DNA from: Trematomus loennbergii
Taxonomy: Eukaryota > Chordata > Actinopteri > Perciformes > Nototheniidae
Assembly (NCBI GenBank): GCA_012861695.1
Contig: JAAOOA010000016.1
Span: 18,925,702 to 18,989,701, forward strand
Direction of reading: 5' to 3'
Length of the DNA stretch: 64,000 bases
Both the position numbers and the translations under genes were made by a program. The notes below the pieces were generated by a model. The model worked only from the letters and a program-made list of their open reading frames with translations. It had not been told where the DNA came from and made no database searches. Position 1 is the first letter of the stretch. Each line of letters begins with the position of its first letter. Of the stretch, positions 10,998-24,508 are shown one piece after another.

Positions 10998-11000
10998 TAT

Positions 11001-11056
11001 GGAATATAACAAAAAGTGTATCTCAAGCCAGTTTCTCAAACTTACCTACCCCACCT
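11001..11056. mobile_element. Right-end fragment of the AGGTGGGG-type MITE
   Basis: The 56 bp from GGAATATAACAAAAAGTGTA to TTACCTACCCCACCT are nearly identical to 13325-13380, the right end of the complete element at 13001-13380. No matching left end is seen, so this is a fragment nested in family A. Confidence 0.7.
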
Positions 11057-11955
11057 TTAAATCCATTTCTCACTTATTCTGACAATGTACTTGTCCCCAA
11101 ATAAAAGAACCCAATAAAAAGAGTTGTTAAATAATAGTGAAGTCACGTTGTTATAACAATAACTCACATTGTAATAACAATAACTAATCTCTCTCGGTTT
11201 TTTGAGTTTTTTTTTGTGCTTTGCCAAACGCCACTGTGTCAAGTGTCCTATTTGGGTTGCGTACGGAGTTGTCCAATATGGCGGACCATCTCGTACATGC
11301 GCAATGCAGATCGGGCAGGGATGCAGATCGGGTTGTGACAGCGTATACTGCATAGATGTATAATAAGAACGGTATACTGCCACCCGAAGTCCCCAGCCGG
11401 AAGTCCCCGGAGTTGGGGACTGGCTTCAGTAGAAGCTGCTGGGACCAAGCCCCCAGGAAGTGTGCCGGACTCTGATGAAAATAGTCGTTGTGTCCAAACG
11501 GAGGTACTACAATTTCCATATCAGTCCGTGACGTCACTGGGCCCAGAAAGAATTTACCTTTTTTTAATATGTTCCATCTGAATTTACTCTGACTGAGAAA
11601 AATCTATATTGATTCTGACACTTCTACATCCAACTCACAGATGTAACCTTGCTTTGATAAAAGGAATTATTCATATAACCCTTTTAGAAGTGAAGTTGTA
11701 GTCATTTGTTTTGGGCATGTCATTTTCGAGCCTGAAACCTGAAAAACAGGCTCGGGGCTTAAAATGCACTAAAAGCCGAATCTAGAAATTGGAACCTTTT
11801 TCTCCCAGGAAAGTCCCTGCTCTCTAACAGGGACTAAAAAGGGTGAAAAGGTTTGCAAAAAAAAGTTCTAGTTCCAGATCTTTTTGGTGTGAACGCAAAA
11901 TCCCGGGAACTATCGGAACTATTCCTGGGAAAAGTACTCCGGTGTGAAAACGCCT

Positions 11956-13000
11956 ATAGATGTAGGTGGTTATAAGACAATACACGTTTATAATATATAA
12001 TATCCTACTAGAGCAATAACGTAAACATAACGTATAAGTATACGTAATGTTAAATCCCGGCAATTACCTTGTATTTTCATATAAACTAAGGCTGTTTATT
12101 GCTTGAACAGAAATAAGAGTAATTCTACAGCTAAACTGTAATTCCTGTAAAAGAAAGAAATGTAATTGAGAACTTATCTTGAATATCTATTGGAAACCTG
12201 TGTAGAAAGCAATGTTTTTGTATGAGTTTTCAATGGCATTTAACAGTTTATTTGCAAGTATTATTAAGTAGAAAGTAGCTAATGCCAGTAGTATAAAGCC
12301 CTTAGTATGTTATACGTGAGTTTGAGTATCCAGGCTTCTAACTTCAATTGTATTTTCATATTTCAACAGAAGTGTCATGTGTTGCAGCAGAGTGAGCCTT
12401 GTGTTATTTTTGCACACCGGCAAGCACACCTGCTGTGCTCTACAGAAAACCGCAGTCGTCACAGAGTCCCAGGTACATTCAAGTCAATTCAAATCAAGTA
12501 AAAAACGTATAAAAGACTGAGGTAAAAAACTACCTACAAGCAAGAGGATTAAATGTGGGGAGACCTTCAGCTACGAACAAAAAAAACTATCTTATAGAAC
12601 TCCAGCCAGCTTAACAACGAACAAGACAATACCATTAAAAACTAGAGAATGCAATTCCTGAAGAAATTGCTTGTGGGAATGCTTTATGCTGAAAAGCTGA
12701 CGTTCTGCATTGTTCTGAATGAGAGATAAACCTCTTACATGTGAACGTTTTGTTGAAGAACCGTAACAGATATCGGTGAAATTTCAAAGTGTGAAGCATG
12801 TCAAGGAACTTGAGCATCTGAAGTGTACTTTTTTTTCTTTCGGGTTAATAATGTGGCCTTTTTGGCAGATGAACTAAAGGTGTGCGGCTGCTGTGGTGGG
12901 GAAAGATGAGGCTGAACTTACAATGGGTTTAATGGAGACATGTTGAACGATTTTGTCACTTCATGCCCTCAAGAGGCATTTTGTTTAATTATTTTGCTTA
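11956..13000. other. Unannotated intergenic spacer
   Basis: About 1 kb of AT-rich non-coding DNA, no repeat or ORF that I trust. Confidence 0.5.
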
Positions 13001-13380
13001 TAGGTGGGGTAGGTAATTTTGGAGAAACCAGCTCGAGTGCGCTGGAATTTGAAAATACACAGCCGGAAAAAATCTGCCACCTTCTTACAGAGCCCTCCTC
13101 CAACACACGAACGCGCACATGACCAATGAGGGCACGAGATAAGTTTGTGCACAGATGGAAGGCTGACAGGCAGGTAGGCCATCCAGTTATTTTAGCCGGA
13201 CCGGCTAAAATGATTGGTCATGCTTTTTACAGTACTACGGTTCCACAGATGACATTTTTTTATGGATTTTTTTGTCAAAGCACTTAAGATATTCATTGCT
13301 ATCGGGATGTTAAGAGCATTCCATGGAATATAACAAAAAGTGTATCTCGAGCCGGTTTCTCAAACTTACCTACCCCACCT
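13001..13380. mobile_element. MITE with AGGTGGGGTAGGTAA ends, 380 bp, TTA target duplication
   Basis: The left end is AGGTGGGGTAGGTAATTTTG (preceded by one extra T) and the right end is TTACCTACCCCACCT, giving a 15-bp perfect TIR continuing imperfectly through GAGAAACC and CTCGAG. It is flanked by TTA at 12998-13000 and 13381-13383, the 3-bp TWA duplication of PIF/Harbinger elements. The interior (AGCCGGACCGGCT near 13193) holds a short palindrome. No coding potential. Confidence 0.75.
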
Positions 13381-13383
13381 TTA

Positions 13384-14066
13384 ATTATTTTTAAATGTTT
13401 CAAGCTACGAGATGTTTTCCTACGTTTCTCATGAAAGGACTCCATAGGGACAGGAAGAGGCAGACTCTTTATTTGCATCAATGATGCTTGGTGCTGACTG
13501 TCGATGGACAGTGTTTCCATGAAGTCACATTTTTGATGCAGCTTCTCAAGCTACTTTACACTTGCCTTTTTATCTGCTGAGAGAATTTACCATTGTTTTG
13601 TAGCAGCTGTTTTTTTTATCCTGACGCAAATAAAAAAAATGAACTACGGCAAAGCATTCCTTTTTTTGTCGTCCTTTGTTTTGTCTTATTTTCTTTGCAC
13701 AGCATATATGGACTAGGCTACAACTGAACGTTGTGAAACCCTGTGTTCAGGAATGTTAATTGATGCTCCTTGAACACCCGTCCCTCACTTTTTGTGTCTG
13801 TAAATCATTTGGAAAGTAATCTAGGCTTCATACTAAACAGGATATGCAGCAATTCATAAACTGATCAGAGTGTGGCCAGCAGTATTTCTGTACCCTGTGT
13901 CATAATCTTCACCTCGGGGCTCATTTAAATGTATTTATACCTCCTGAAAAAAAGGCTCTCCCACAGTTTATGTGATGTCATCTTCCGAAGCAATAATTCT
14001 GTAATAGACCTGTAGATGTAAATCATATTTAGAAGGAACTATTCATACACCGGGGAATCCGCTAGG
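13384..14066. other. Unannotated intergenic spacer
   Basis: Non-coding, AT-rich, with poly-T and poly-A runs. No repeat recognised. Confidence 0.5.
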
Positions 14067-14140
14067 ACCCCATTTACACGGGAACGCAAACTAAACGCAA
14101 ACAAACCGAATACGATATAAAAAAAGTATTCCGTTCACAT

Positions 14141-14284
14141 GAGACCGCTCGAAAGCGCTGGAGACGCTGTAGTACATATGCCGGGCCTGTAAGTGGCGCT
14201 GTACTTCCGCACGAGACCGCTCGAAAGCGCTGGAGACGCTGTAGTACATATGCCGGGCCTGTAAGTGGCGCTGTACTTCTGCCA
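14141..14284. repeat. 72-bp tandem duplication inside family B transposon
   Basis: GAGACCGCTCGAAAGCGCTG starts at 14141 and again at 14213. The two units are almost identical over 72 bp. The same doubled unit is present in the inverted copy at 40111-40243, so the duplication predates the spread of this subfamily. CGCTCGAAAGCGCTGGAGACG also contains a small palindrome. Confidence 0.85.
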
Positions 14285-14449
14285 CAAAATACACGAAAAG
14301 CAGCGAAGAAGACCCCCGAGCATGGTTGCATGGTTGCCTGGTTGCCCTTCTGTTTATTCTCCGCGGTGGATTTACAGTAGCAACATGTAGTCCATGTCCA
14401 CTTGTTGCTGATGGTTGTGGTAGATGAGCTGTAGATTTTGCACTAACAT

Positions 14450-14510
14450 CTGTAGCATGGTCAGTAGCAGTAGCAGTAGCTACTGACAATAGCTACTGAC
14501 CATGCTACAG
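14450..14510. repeat. Internal hairpin of family B transposon
   Basis: CTGTAGCATGGTCAGTAGC (14450-14468) is the perfect reverse complement of 14492-14510. The spacer is made of CAGTAG repeats. It is conserved in the other full copy (39901-39938). Confidence 0.85.
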
Positions 14511-14663
14511 CAGTGAGCAGCAGAGGTGGGGAGAGGCGGGGCTATGGCTTCATCGTTATCAGGAAAATGATCGCATAGGACGTACACACGGAGCCGTTTC
14601 TCCCCCCAGAGCGTTCCGTCCGCAGATCTATCCACCTTGGGACCCGTTATTGTTTTAGGGGTC

Positions 14664-17600
14664 CGCCCTTACTTTAATCAGTGCAACAAGCTCATGCATG
14701 CATTCAGATACTACTGTTACTTTTTTAACAAGTGAACAAAGTCATTGACTTGCGCAGGATGTACTATTGCTGCAGCAGATAGAGCCGAGTTGCTCCTGAT
14801 AATGTTAACATTCAATTTGACAGGAATGAGAAGAGGGAGCAACTTCACAGAAATACATCAATATTAAATCACCTTGCAATCAAATATTCATTGTGAATGT
14901 AAAATAGAAACATAAACTCAATAGGAATTGGGATTCTGATTTTTCTTTTTTAAAGAATATATAAGTGTCAACCCTGTGAGGTAATGATTCCCTACTGGCA
15001 TTGCATGAACACATTTTTATGCCACTTGATTGCATTTGATACAAATTAATTATGTTCTAGAGAGCTTGCCAGTTATCAGGGTCAAAAAAAGGTTTCTACG
15101 TACTCCTGATGCTTTTGCAGAGTATCATTTATATTCTGAAAACTAATCTATATAAGCATAATTCACAGTTCAGCATTGTTTTGCTCTCAAGGTTATGAAT
15201 TATTTTCTTCGCTATACTGGCAAACCATCCAACTTTAAAACACTGACCATTCAAGAGCCATGGAAACCTTGACAATACTGCATAGAAATACTGCATTTAT
15301 AATTGTGGAGAACAAAACAAGAGTTATCATAAAGACTCCCAAGTTATGCATTATTGTGTACAAGGTAGGCATAGTGTTAAGATTACTGTTTGAATTGTGT
15401 GGCTGTGTTTGTTGATCTTTATTCATAACCGGTCTTAAAAAGCAAATACGGAGCAAATAAATCTAAACACTGCTTGTCATAAATGTGTAAAGAGATGTTT
15501 GCTGGCTGAATCCAAAACATAAGCATGCAGATTTGATTTTCTTTGTGCTTGGCAGGAGTGGCTAAGACATTAATACCATTTCCACTTGCTCAGTTATGTG
15601 CAGGTAAGCACTGTTCTCACACCAGAGAGAGATTCACCTGAGCATAGCCTATATAGGATATCCTGGCCTACAGCAGACAATATGTTAATCTACCCATGAG
15701 TCATACTAAAGAAGATTATCACAAATCCCCAACGGAGGCAGGAGGAACTCCTCATAATACCTATCTGTCACTATTGCTTGTTGCATGCCCAGACATGGAG
15801 GGCAGGACTCTTTTTTTTCATGAAATACAATTATACAATTCACTACCTCAGTCTTACAGTACATATATTCATTCACTTTTGCAAAACATATTGAGGATAG
15901 GAATATAACTGAAGAAGAAATCGTGTTTTCTAACATTTCTGAACCCAAGTACAGCGGCAGAGAGTTGTATAGTTTGCCCTCCACAGCCACTGTGAAATTA
16001 CGGCCTATGAAATGCATCCGGTGTATCATCATTTCTGTTATGCAGTGAACTCTGGCTTTTTACTCATTAAACGGGGGCAGAATGACAGATGGGAATAGTT
16101 CAATCCTGTAGTGGAGACTGGAGCTGGTTGCAGGTTGGTTATTACAGTGGAGCCACATTAGAGGGTGCTGTGCAATTCTGTGTATTCCAAACACACCATC
16201 TGGTGTAGGGGCATTTCTTTGATAAACAGCAAAGCTTTGAGGTGAAGGTCCTTTTTTTAATAAGCTCAAGCTCCGATGATTCTCTTTGAATTCAAACAAG
16301 GTTCATGTGGGGTTTCTGATTCTGGGATTGTGTTGCACATTATGTACAAGATGCTGTGATTACAGTTTAACTTTTAAGTGCTGATCCCAGTGGCCTAAAG
16401 ACATTCAACAGAATACAATATAGAGATGATGATGAATTCAAACGGTAAGAATTGTATGATTGTGAAGACATTGTTTCTAAGATGAAATGTATGGAAATCT
16501 GATTGATTTATAGGACAGGGACCATAAAGGATTACACAATCATAAATATTTTTGATCTTATCTTCACCTTATTCTTCCAGTAAATCACCTGGATAATTTA
16601 CTGCAGGAGCATTGTCTTTCTTATTGTGAATCCAGCCTCTTTGTCACTTATCCATGAGAGCCATGATGTTCCCTTTGCGGTGCATCCCTGACAGCTAGAA
16701 ATCTGTGGTTTAAAAATGTAAGTGTTCCCACAGTGACAGATATACAGACAGTGCCTACCAGCTCACCAAGACTTTAACTTTCTTATGATATAACTCTAGA
16801 GAAGTCTGTCATTTTGCGACAGATCTTTCAATTCTGATCTCTTTTTTTTTACTATGGACTTCACCTACCTTCTAAAGGTACTTGCAAATGTAAATTAGTT
16901 TGTGTTCAGATGAAGGGGGAGAGCTACAGATTATTTATGTAACTTTAAATAGAACCACAATGGAGGTTTACATGTTCTGTGGTGCAGGTGATGTACTGGT
17001 GTACAAAGTTCATGGAATATAGATTGCATTTGTTATATAACAATAAGTATATGGACAATACTTGGATATCCGAAGAGATGCAGTGCAGATTTTGTGTAAC
17101 TTTTTAAACGGTATAAAACACATGTGGATTGTTAAGGACAAAATTGGGGTTCAATGAAATGTATTAGTTTTGCTTCTTATAAAGAAACCCTTAAGTAAAA
17201 CAGAGAAATCCATTTCAACCAAAGTGATATTCTGTTATCTTGAAACTCAAATGAGCAGAGATACAGGTACTTTCTTTATCCAGTAGTGCCAAATGAAGTT
17301 TGTGTTATTTAATTATTGTGCCCATCTCTGTTTTGCAACAGCTGAGGCGCTTTTTGGGTTTGATGTTTTTGCAGCTTGTGATATCTCCTTAATCCTGTTG
17401 ACAAGTGACGGTATTGTAGGAGCTTTGGCTTTTACTGATCAACGCAAAATCCATCAAAGCTTCCCCCTCGGCTATAACATTTCATAAACGTCCTGCGATT
17501 CTCTTCATGGCTCTCAGTAGCCTCTAATTTCACCGGTGATCAGTTTGGTTCTCACCTTTGCAGTTTTGCCCTGCAGCTCATCCACCTGTTAAGACACTTA

Positions 17601-20600
17601 ACCCAGCGACACTTAACCCAGCTACTTCACATTTCAGCGCACTGCTGATTTCCTCTGGAGTGCGATGGAGTTGAAAGTCTGATCGGAGTGATAGCAGGTG
17701 AAGCCAACTGAGAATAACTTTAGGAACCCTTATGACCCTGTGGAAGCATTATATGTCCTATTTTGGGTTGGCTTTAGAAACATTTCCAATTATTTACTAC
17801 AATTATCTTTGCCTTAATCCTCTTAGCATTAAATGCCATGGTTAATAAGTGTTAATTATCTCTCATTCACTATATTTTTCTAATAAGAACGGAGGCAGCA
17901 AAAAGGTTGTTATAATAAGATGTATGTTCTCTATTTTGGTTAAGGACATTGTGCTTTATCTCTGAGGTGCAAGGGAGATTGCTTAACCCAAAGTACATTA
18001 AACATTATTCAAAAATGTGAAAGGGTAGCACAACCCAGTCAATAAGGACAGAATACTATCGTTCCTATAGTTTATTGTCTCACATCACATTAAACCGAGC
18101 TTAACAGTTTCATGACTTTAAGCACATCCCGTTCTTCTTTGAAAGTATAAAGACTAGAGTATAAGAGTGAAATGATACAAAACTCAAGACAAACCTCATC
18201 TGATGTTCGCCTTGAACCTGCCCGGTGTGCAGTAACTTATTTTTGAAGCTTTTCCAGCCTAATGTTAACAGATGTTGTACACACACGGCCACAAGATGGC
18301 GCCTAAAACTCACGGCTGTGGCTTGACATCTCTCTGTGAGATGAGAAGGCAAATTAAGTGATGACAATTGCTTATAAAGAGGTGGTGCTGACAGGGTGGG
18401 AATTAAATTAATACTTTTGCCTTTTTTTTAACTCTGTTATGACAGTAGAGGCTCTGCTTCAAGACTTGATATTAATCTCATGTGGGTTTATTATTGTTAT
18501 CACTATAAGGAAATGCTTTAATGATGACACTGATAATTATCTTCGACTAAAGCAGGAACAATAATACTTATAACATAGTATTGGTTGTTTTGAAGTATGG
18601 TATCTCTGCACTAAACTTTTCTATTAGTTTGTGTTGATCTTTTTATATTGTGCTTTTGTTGCATGCAAATATTACTCACATATTTATTACATTTATTTTA
18701 TTTTTAGGATTTTGCTCTATTTAATATGGCTGTGGTGGCACTGTTGAAATAATTGACTTGTGGACACTCATGCCTGCCTAATTAGTTCACTTTACTTTTA
18801 TTATGATTCTTTCTTCTTTCTTTATTGCATGTAGAAGACAACAGATCACTCCTATTTTCAGAGAGCAGTGCTTAGGCCCAGGGTAGATTCAAGTCCATCA
18901 TCATCTCCTCATTTCCTGCAGCTATTTAAAACTGTGCCTCTCCAAAATAGGCACCCGATGACCGCAGCCGAAGCTATCTGGGGACCTGCTTTCAAACTAA
19001 TTTGAGGATATTAGGATGTCTCCGAATGTTTTGTTTTGACATTTTCGTTGTGTGTGCAAAGTGTGTGCCGTTTGACTTTATGCCATTCTAGAAGCCATCT
19101 CAGATGTTTTTTAGGTTTCCATAACTATATATTGTACATCTTGAGTGCTTTATAATTTCTATGCTGCACATTGTTATTTTGGAAATGTACTCAAAACCCA
19201 AAGTAAGGTTTAACTGACAGACAGGTCATACACTCAAACACACACATACACACAGTGCAGCTCAGTGAGCCCAGTCCTTTCGACATCCCGCCCAAAGGTT
19301 ATATTCTATCCGAAATGTTGGGTGTGTAGTAAAATACATGCTCCACACTGTCTGGCTCTCCTAATGAAGGGGTTTATGACTGGTAGTCCTGTGTTTGTAC
19401 CATGTATCATGCACCGCTCTATCACTGGATACAAGGTCAGGTTATATCTCATCCTATATCTGCCAGCAGTGCAAGTCTGCAATGAGAACGCAGTCTATTA
19501 GACACAGTGGAGACATTATTCCAGGACATGAAGCCACTATTTAGAGAGAGAAAACAGATTTTGATAGCTTTTGAGGCAAATACAAATAATGTACGGCTTT
19601 TTGGAGCCTTTTTATGTTTTCATTGTTCAGGATTTTTATAAACGGCACATAATTGAGTTTTTCACAAAAAGCCTCTCTCGTGTTATTCTGAGTCAGACTC
19701 AGCTGTACGTGGCTAGACTTGTCAGACTGCGAGCTTTCAGCACCCACAGTGTTAATGTATAATGTCAACGCAGTAGGGAGCCTTGTTAAAAAGCAATTAA
19801 GCCAAAATGATTTAAACATTGTGCGGTTTGGCCATTGGCGAGCCTCGAGGTACACACTGTTGTTGTCTTAAAATGAGAATTTCACTGTCTGCTCACACTG
19901 AAAACCGCTATTTGTGTGAGTGTAGCTCCAACCACACTTTCCCACACCAGCCAAACCATACCAAACCACAGACTTCAGATGAGTATGCGCAACACACACA
20001 CTTGCACAGAGACACACACATATGCAGTATTCACATGAAGAGTAATTGAGGGGTTTGACTCGTTTTTGGTGCATTAAAACAGTAGCTGTTTTAAATGACA
20101 GGGGTTGAGACATACTTGCATTGATGTCTGTGAGGCTGGTAAAGATGGCTGATTACTCAAAGAGGACGTGGCATTCAGTAACTCTTCCTCTTTATTCTGT
20201 GGAGTTTGACTGAATAACATCATTTAAGCTGTTCCTGACTGTAATACATTCTTAATCCATGGCTTTCTTGCCGGGTATTCATTTCTTCAGTGATTTCAGG
20301 CACAAGCCTTTCTGCAAACAGAGTTAGTGGTAACTCAGGTTTTATTTTTGATCATCAAAACATTACTGCTGACAGTTAAGAGTCCTCAACAGGCAACCCA
20401 GAGCTGTTAAGTTGTTCTCCCTTTTTCCAAAGCAATAGCTCATCCCATATTCCATGTAATAATTTGCCATTATGTGGTGTCTCCCAGTACGTCTACCAGA
20501 GTTACGTAAGGAGCTTCAATTTTAGTTTCAGTGGTCGTTGTCTTAGACTAAGATTAGTGCTAGACACATTTTAGCTGTTGGCAGATTGTTAGCTAACACT

Positions 20601-23600
20601 GAGTGCGCAAATGTGCTCATCACAGCCAGACTGCTTGGATGTGGTTTGGAACATCTGTGTGGTCCCAACTCCAGAAGAAGACAGACAGCGCAGAGACAGA
20701 GTGCGAGGAACAGAAGTGGGGGGAGGGGTGGTGAGACCCCAGGGCTGCTCAGAAAGGAGCCCTAAGTTTTTCCATCACTGCTGTCGCCACCACCACGGTG
20801 GCGGTGTTGCTTGTGAGCAGAGCCAGGGGACAGTGTGAGGCAGATGCAAAGTGTGTCTGAGTGTGTGGGAGACAAAGATGGAGGAGAGAAAGATGGAGAG
20901 AAAGCAAGACGGGGACAGAGCAACTTGTGGGGAGCCGTCAGTCTAGTCGGTGACTGATGAAGTTGAAGGTTAGGTCTGCCAATCCATGGAGCTGCCGGCG
21001 GGGGCAGGGAGAGGGGCGTTGAAAAGAGCCTCGGTCCAAACCTGCGTGGGCTCCCCCAGCAGCAGCACCACAGCCCAGCTCCCTGCCTGTATGCGTGTGG
21101 TGTTTATTTACGAGCCTGTTTAACCACGTCGCGGTCCCTGTGGTGGACTGACACAAGATGACAGCAGCCTAAATGTCTTGCCCTTTAAATCCAGCCTAAT
21201 GGTCGCTTAGTGCTATGGAGACAGGCACTGGGATAGGCGCCTGGGGTCTTTTCATAGGGGCCCTCTGAGTAACACATCAGCTAACACATCTATGGGACAC
21301 CATCCAGAGCCTTATTACTACCTGCTTCTGTGGCTGTGGCGCCACTGATTTAGCCATGGCATGTGTGGGGGGACAATGCGTGCATGGGAATAGACACTGT
21401 CCACCTATTACAGCTGCTCTAACAATGATTTTGGATGTTAATGTCTTTTTAATATCTGTGCTTTTGGCGTCTGGGACAGTTTGAATAGCCACTGGTTGGT
21501 TAGTTCTATGTGTAGAGTTAAAAAAACAGCATTTTAATATGATGTTTGGGATGTCTGGGCTCCACAAGAGCCAAATCTTAATTCTAAACCTACAATTAAA
21601 TTTCTAGAGAGTAAAAATGTCAGCCTTTTATTGTTGTTGTTTTTAAAATGTCCTTGCTGTCCAGACTAGAACCCAAAGAGTTAATCCCTTTTGTTTTTGC
21701 CTGAAGTAACTCTGTGGTAAGTTAATAGCAGATGTGAGTGTTATTGGGAAAATTATATGCAATATGAGAGCAAACATACACTTCACATAAAAAGACGACC
21801 TGCGTAAACACACCATTCATAACTGCATACCATTCTGTGTGGGCTTGCCAGCCAATGCAATTAGACGCTCTCTGAGAGGAAGAAAAGATTATCATCCAAA
21901 ACCTTTGGCCTTGCTCAATTAATGTGATAAAAGAATGTTTATTTTGAGTCAGATTCTGCCTGTCAATAATCCGCTACAGATCATAGTTAAAGTCAGTCTG
22001 ATCGCACCTCTGGGATCTATGAGAGGAAACAGGCAAGGGAAAAATGTTTGCCACAAATCCCATGGGAATCCATCTCTGCAGAAGAGTCTTTTCCTGAATC
22101 ACCTGTTGGCCTAGCTTGCTGTTGTTTTTACCCCAACCTGTTGCTCAATGAAGCACACAAACACACACTCTCTCACACACACACAAACACATGCACACAC
22201 ACAAAGGCTTTGAGCTTCAATCTGCATGCTTCGGTCCTGTGCAAACACAGATCAGACCATACTCATTGGGCCGTGTCTCTGGCACTCATCAGGCTGTTTG
22301 TACTGCAATTTCCTCCCAGCTCTTATCCATGTTTTGTCCACTGTCATTCCAGCAGGATTATGGGATGCTTTCATCATGCAGGAACCTCAACGGAGGCAGT
22401 GGGGGAAATGCAAAGAAGGCATGTTGTTTTGCTCCTCTCATCACACGTAGTGTTATCATCACATGCCGTAATGAATGCTGCAGTCTGGAGTTATCCTTAG
22501 AACTTATTATTATTTTGGTGCTTCTCTGCTCACCTGTCCATCCAAAGCAAACACATATTTATTCTACATCTTCCAAGCGCTGGCGTATTCTGAATATATT
22601 ATATGGACAACATGTTTCCTTTTATGTTTTGTTGCAGTAAGAATGACTAATGCTGCAGTAATATTATCATGCTCAACCTCAATTAGACACTAATACTTTT
22701 TTACTTCATTTTGCTTTTGTGGGATTCAACTACATGTTTTTTATTTATTTTAAACACAGGAACACAATGTACCATGAACCAACTAACCATGTAGGTAGCC
22801 TTTTGCAGCAGTTTGTAGGAAAGTATGTTATTATGGTTTGTGGATGGTCATAGGCCTTAAAAACAGCAATTAAAACACAAGTTCATGTTTGGTTTTATCT
22901 TGTTTATCAGATGGAAGGTTTAATTTTGACGGAAGTTAAACAAATATATTGAAAATGATTATTACTGTGAGTCCAATTTTCCAAAAACATTTGGTAACCT
23001 ATCTACATCCTTGATGTTGAATTAGGCACTGAAGACAAACAGAAAAGTAATCCAAACAGTTCCATTAAACTAATGATCCAGTCCAAAGTGGATTGTTGTA
23101 CCAATTCAAAACCAGATGAATTGTATAGTGAGTCACCTCACAGTGGACTTCTGTTTATTCTCATTCAGATTCGTAATAGCCACTTCAAATGCAAATTAAA
23201 GACGAGACACAATCTCTTTTTTGCTTCTTGAGCTACAAGTCTTTGAAATTATGCTGTTAAACTGAAGTATTCTGAAAACTGGTAGTTGTTCTAAATGATT
23301 TGTTTTACTATAAACATAAGTATGTACATTTGCTTGTGTGCTTCTATGTCATCTTTTTAAACTATACTGTCAATATCCTCATATGCAAGTTTTTAGAATA
23401 AATCATCAGAGTAGATTAAGGCTCCGTCTAGACACAATCTGTGGTTAGTGTTTTGTTTTCTCTTCATATTAGTTAAGGCTTTGGTGAGGTTAAGATTATC
23501 TAAAGACATTGCTTGGAGGCTTCGGCCACTCGTTGCTCTAATCTGTGTGGGGACAGTTTAGTTGATTTAGTCTTTGATGATGTGCCCTGCGTCTCCAGTA

Positions 23601-24508
23601 CTGATGAGCTGTTAGTCGTCACCACTACTCAGAGTTGTTGTGTGGTCTGGGCCTGCCGCCTCCCTTCTATCCAAGAGCCTTTTTCATCCCAAGACAAACA
23701 GACACAGTCATTACAATTAAGCAGTTCTATTAAAGGGACAGGGTACTGGCGGATTAAGAGAGGAGAAATGAAGAGGTTCTTTGTGTTTTCGCAAGCAGTC
23801 AACTCATTAAAAGCTGAGAGAGTGAGGGTTTGTTTGTTTGTCCATGAGTCTATATATACTTATTAGCTCGAATGTTTGGATTTGTGCACAAAGTCCTGCT
23901 CCTGGAAAAACAGCTTTGTGACTGAAGAAGTTTTTTGGAGTTAAAATTGCTCTGCTTTTGCTGCGTTTGTATCTCAAGAGCAGGCCAGAGGAGACACTTA
24001 GGGCTCAGACTCAGTTCTTAAGGGGCCTTGAGACTTGAAGGATTAAGATTATGGGGGAGGTTCTTTTAAATGACTGATAGCACAAAGTGAGAGAGGGAGC
24101 AAGCAGGGCAGGGCAGGAGTCTGTGTGGCGGACCAGCAGCAGCTTTACTCTTCAATCAGTGAGATGAAAATTGCCACTCATGTCAAAGTAGAGGTGTTTA
24201 CTGAAAGGAGGACAAGGGAGAAAAATAAATAAAGAGAGACCTCTTGAGAGGGAGAGTTATGCAACCTGTATGGTCCAGGGTTCCCATAGAGATGGACTCC
24301 TAAATGTGGCCAATCAGGGCCAGAGTTGGTACCCTTGAAGTCTGAGGGCAGAAATAGCAGAGGTGTTGAGTGGTAGGATTGGGTTCATTCTGCAATAATG
24401 TACATTGACATAAAACCAAATTGCATATCTCTGAATGTGGCTTAAATATCTGAGTGTTGAGGTAGCTGTAGGATACTACCTTTGAGAAATACATATCAGG
24501 TGATGTAA
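14664..24508. other. Intergenic DNA between pcdh15 and dkk1, nothing coding seen
   Basis: Nearly 10 kb without a plausible exon. Short CA-rich tracts occur near 19235-19256, 19990-20020 and 22158-22205. A more GC-rich stretch lies around 20600-21250, but with no ORF of convincing composition. Non-coding elements conserved between species could hide here, but only an alignment would show them. Confidence 0.5.

Larger units (their letters stand above)
10264..11955. mobile_element. TIR DNA transposon, family A (AGGCGCTTTCACACC ends), enlarged by internal insertion
   Basis: Left end AGGCGCTTTCACACCAAGTA and the reverse-strand right end AGGCGTTTTCACACCGGAGT are terminal inverted repeats. A second, shorter copy of the same family (24623-25231) shares both ends and about 150 bp of sub-terminal sequence on each side, including ACTTTGCCGTACTTAGTTCC and TTCTAGTTCCAGATCTTTTT. 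This copy is about 1.1 kb longer: after CTTCTTCTTCTGCTTT it diverges and rejoins near 11370 (GTATACTGCCACCCGAAGTC). The extra DNA is edged by a near-direct repeat, GCATGGATGTATAATAAGAA at 10451 and GCATAGATGTATAATAAGAA at about 11350. No clear target duplication remains (AAT left, ATA right). It has no transposase ORF. Confidence 0.75.
14067..14663. mobile_element. TIR transposon, family B, copy 1 (right end truncated)
   Basis: It begins AGGACCCCATTTACACGGGA. It shares most of its length, in inverse orientation, with 39672-40341, and parts of it with 38651-39636. Shared landmarks are a 72-bp tandem duplication (14141-14284), TTCTCCGCGGTGGATTTA, a perfect hairpin (14450-14510), AGGCGGGGCTATG, and AGATCTATCCACCTTGGGAC near the end. 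The copy at 39672 continues about 100 bp further, to a matching TIR (GGTGTTTACACGAGAACG), so this copy has lost that end. The open frames inside are by-products of the tandem repeat. Confidence 0.75.

Noticed and set aside
14091..14489. Frame with repeated YSATYRPGICTTA-like segments, also at 39932-40258
   Set aside because: Arises from the 72-bp tandem unit of the family B transposon; no protein motif or transposase signature.
22048..22640. Two 150-codon overlapping plus-strand frames
   Set aside because: Partly CA repeat; overlapping in different frames; composition is not protein-like and there is no known homology.
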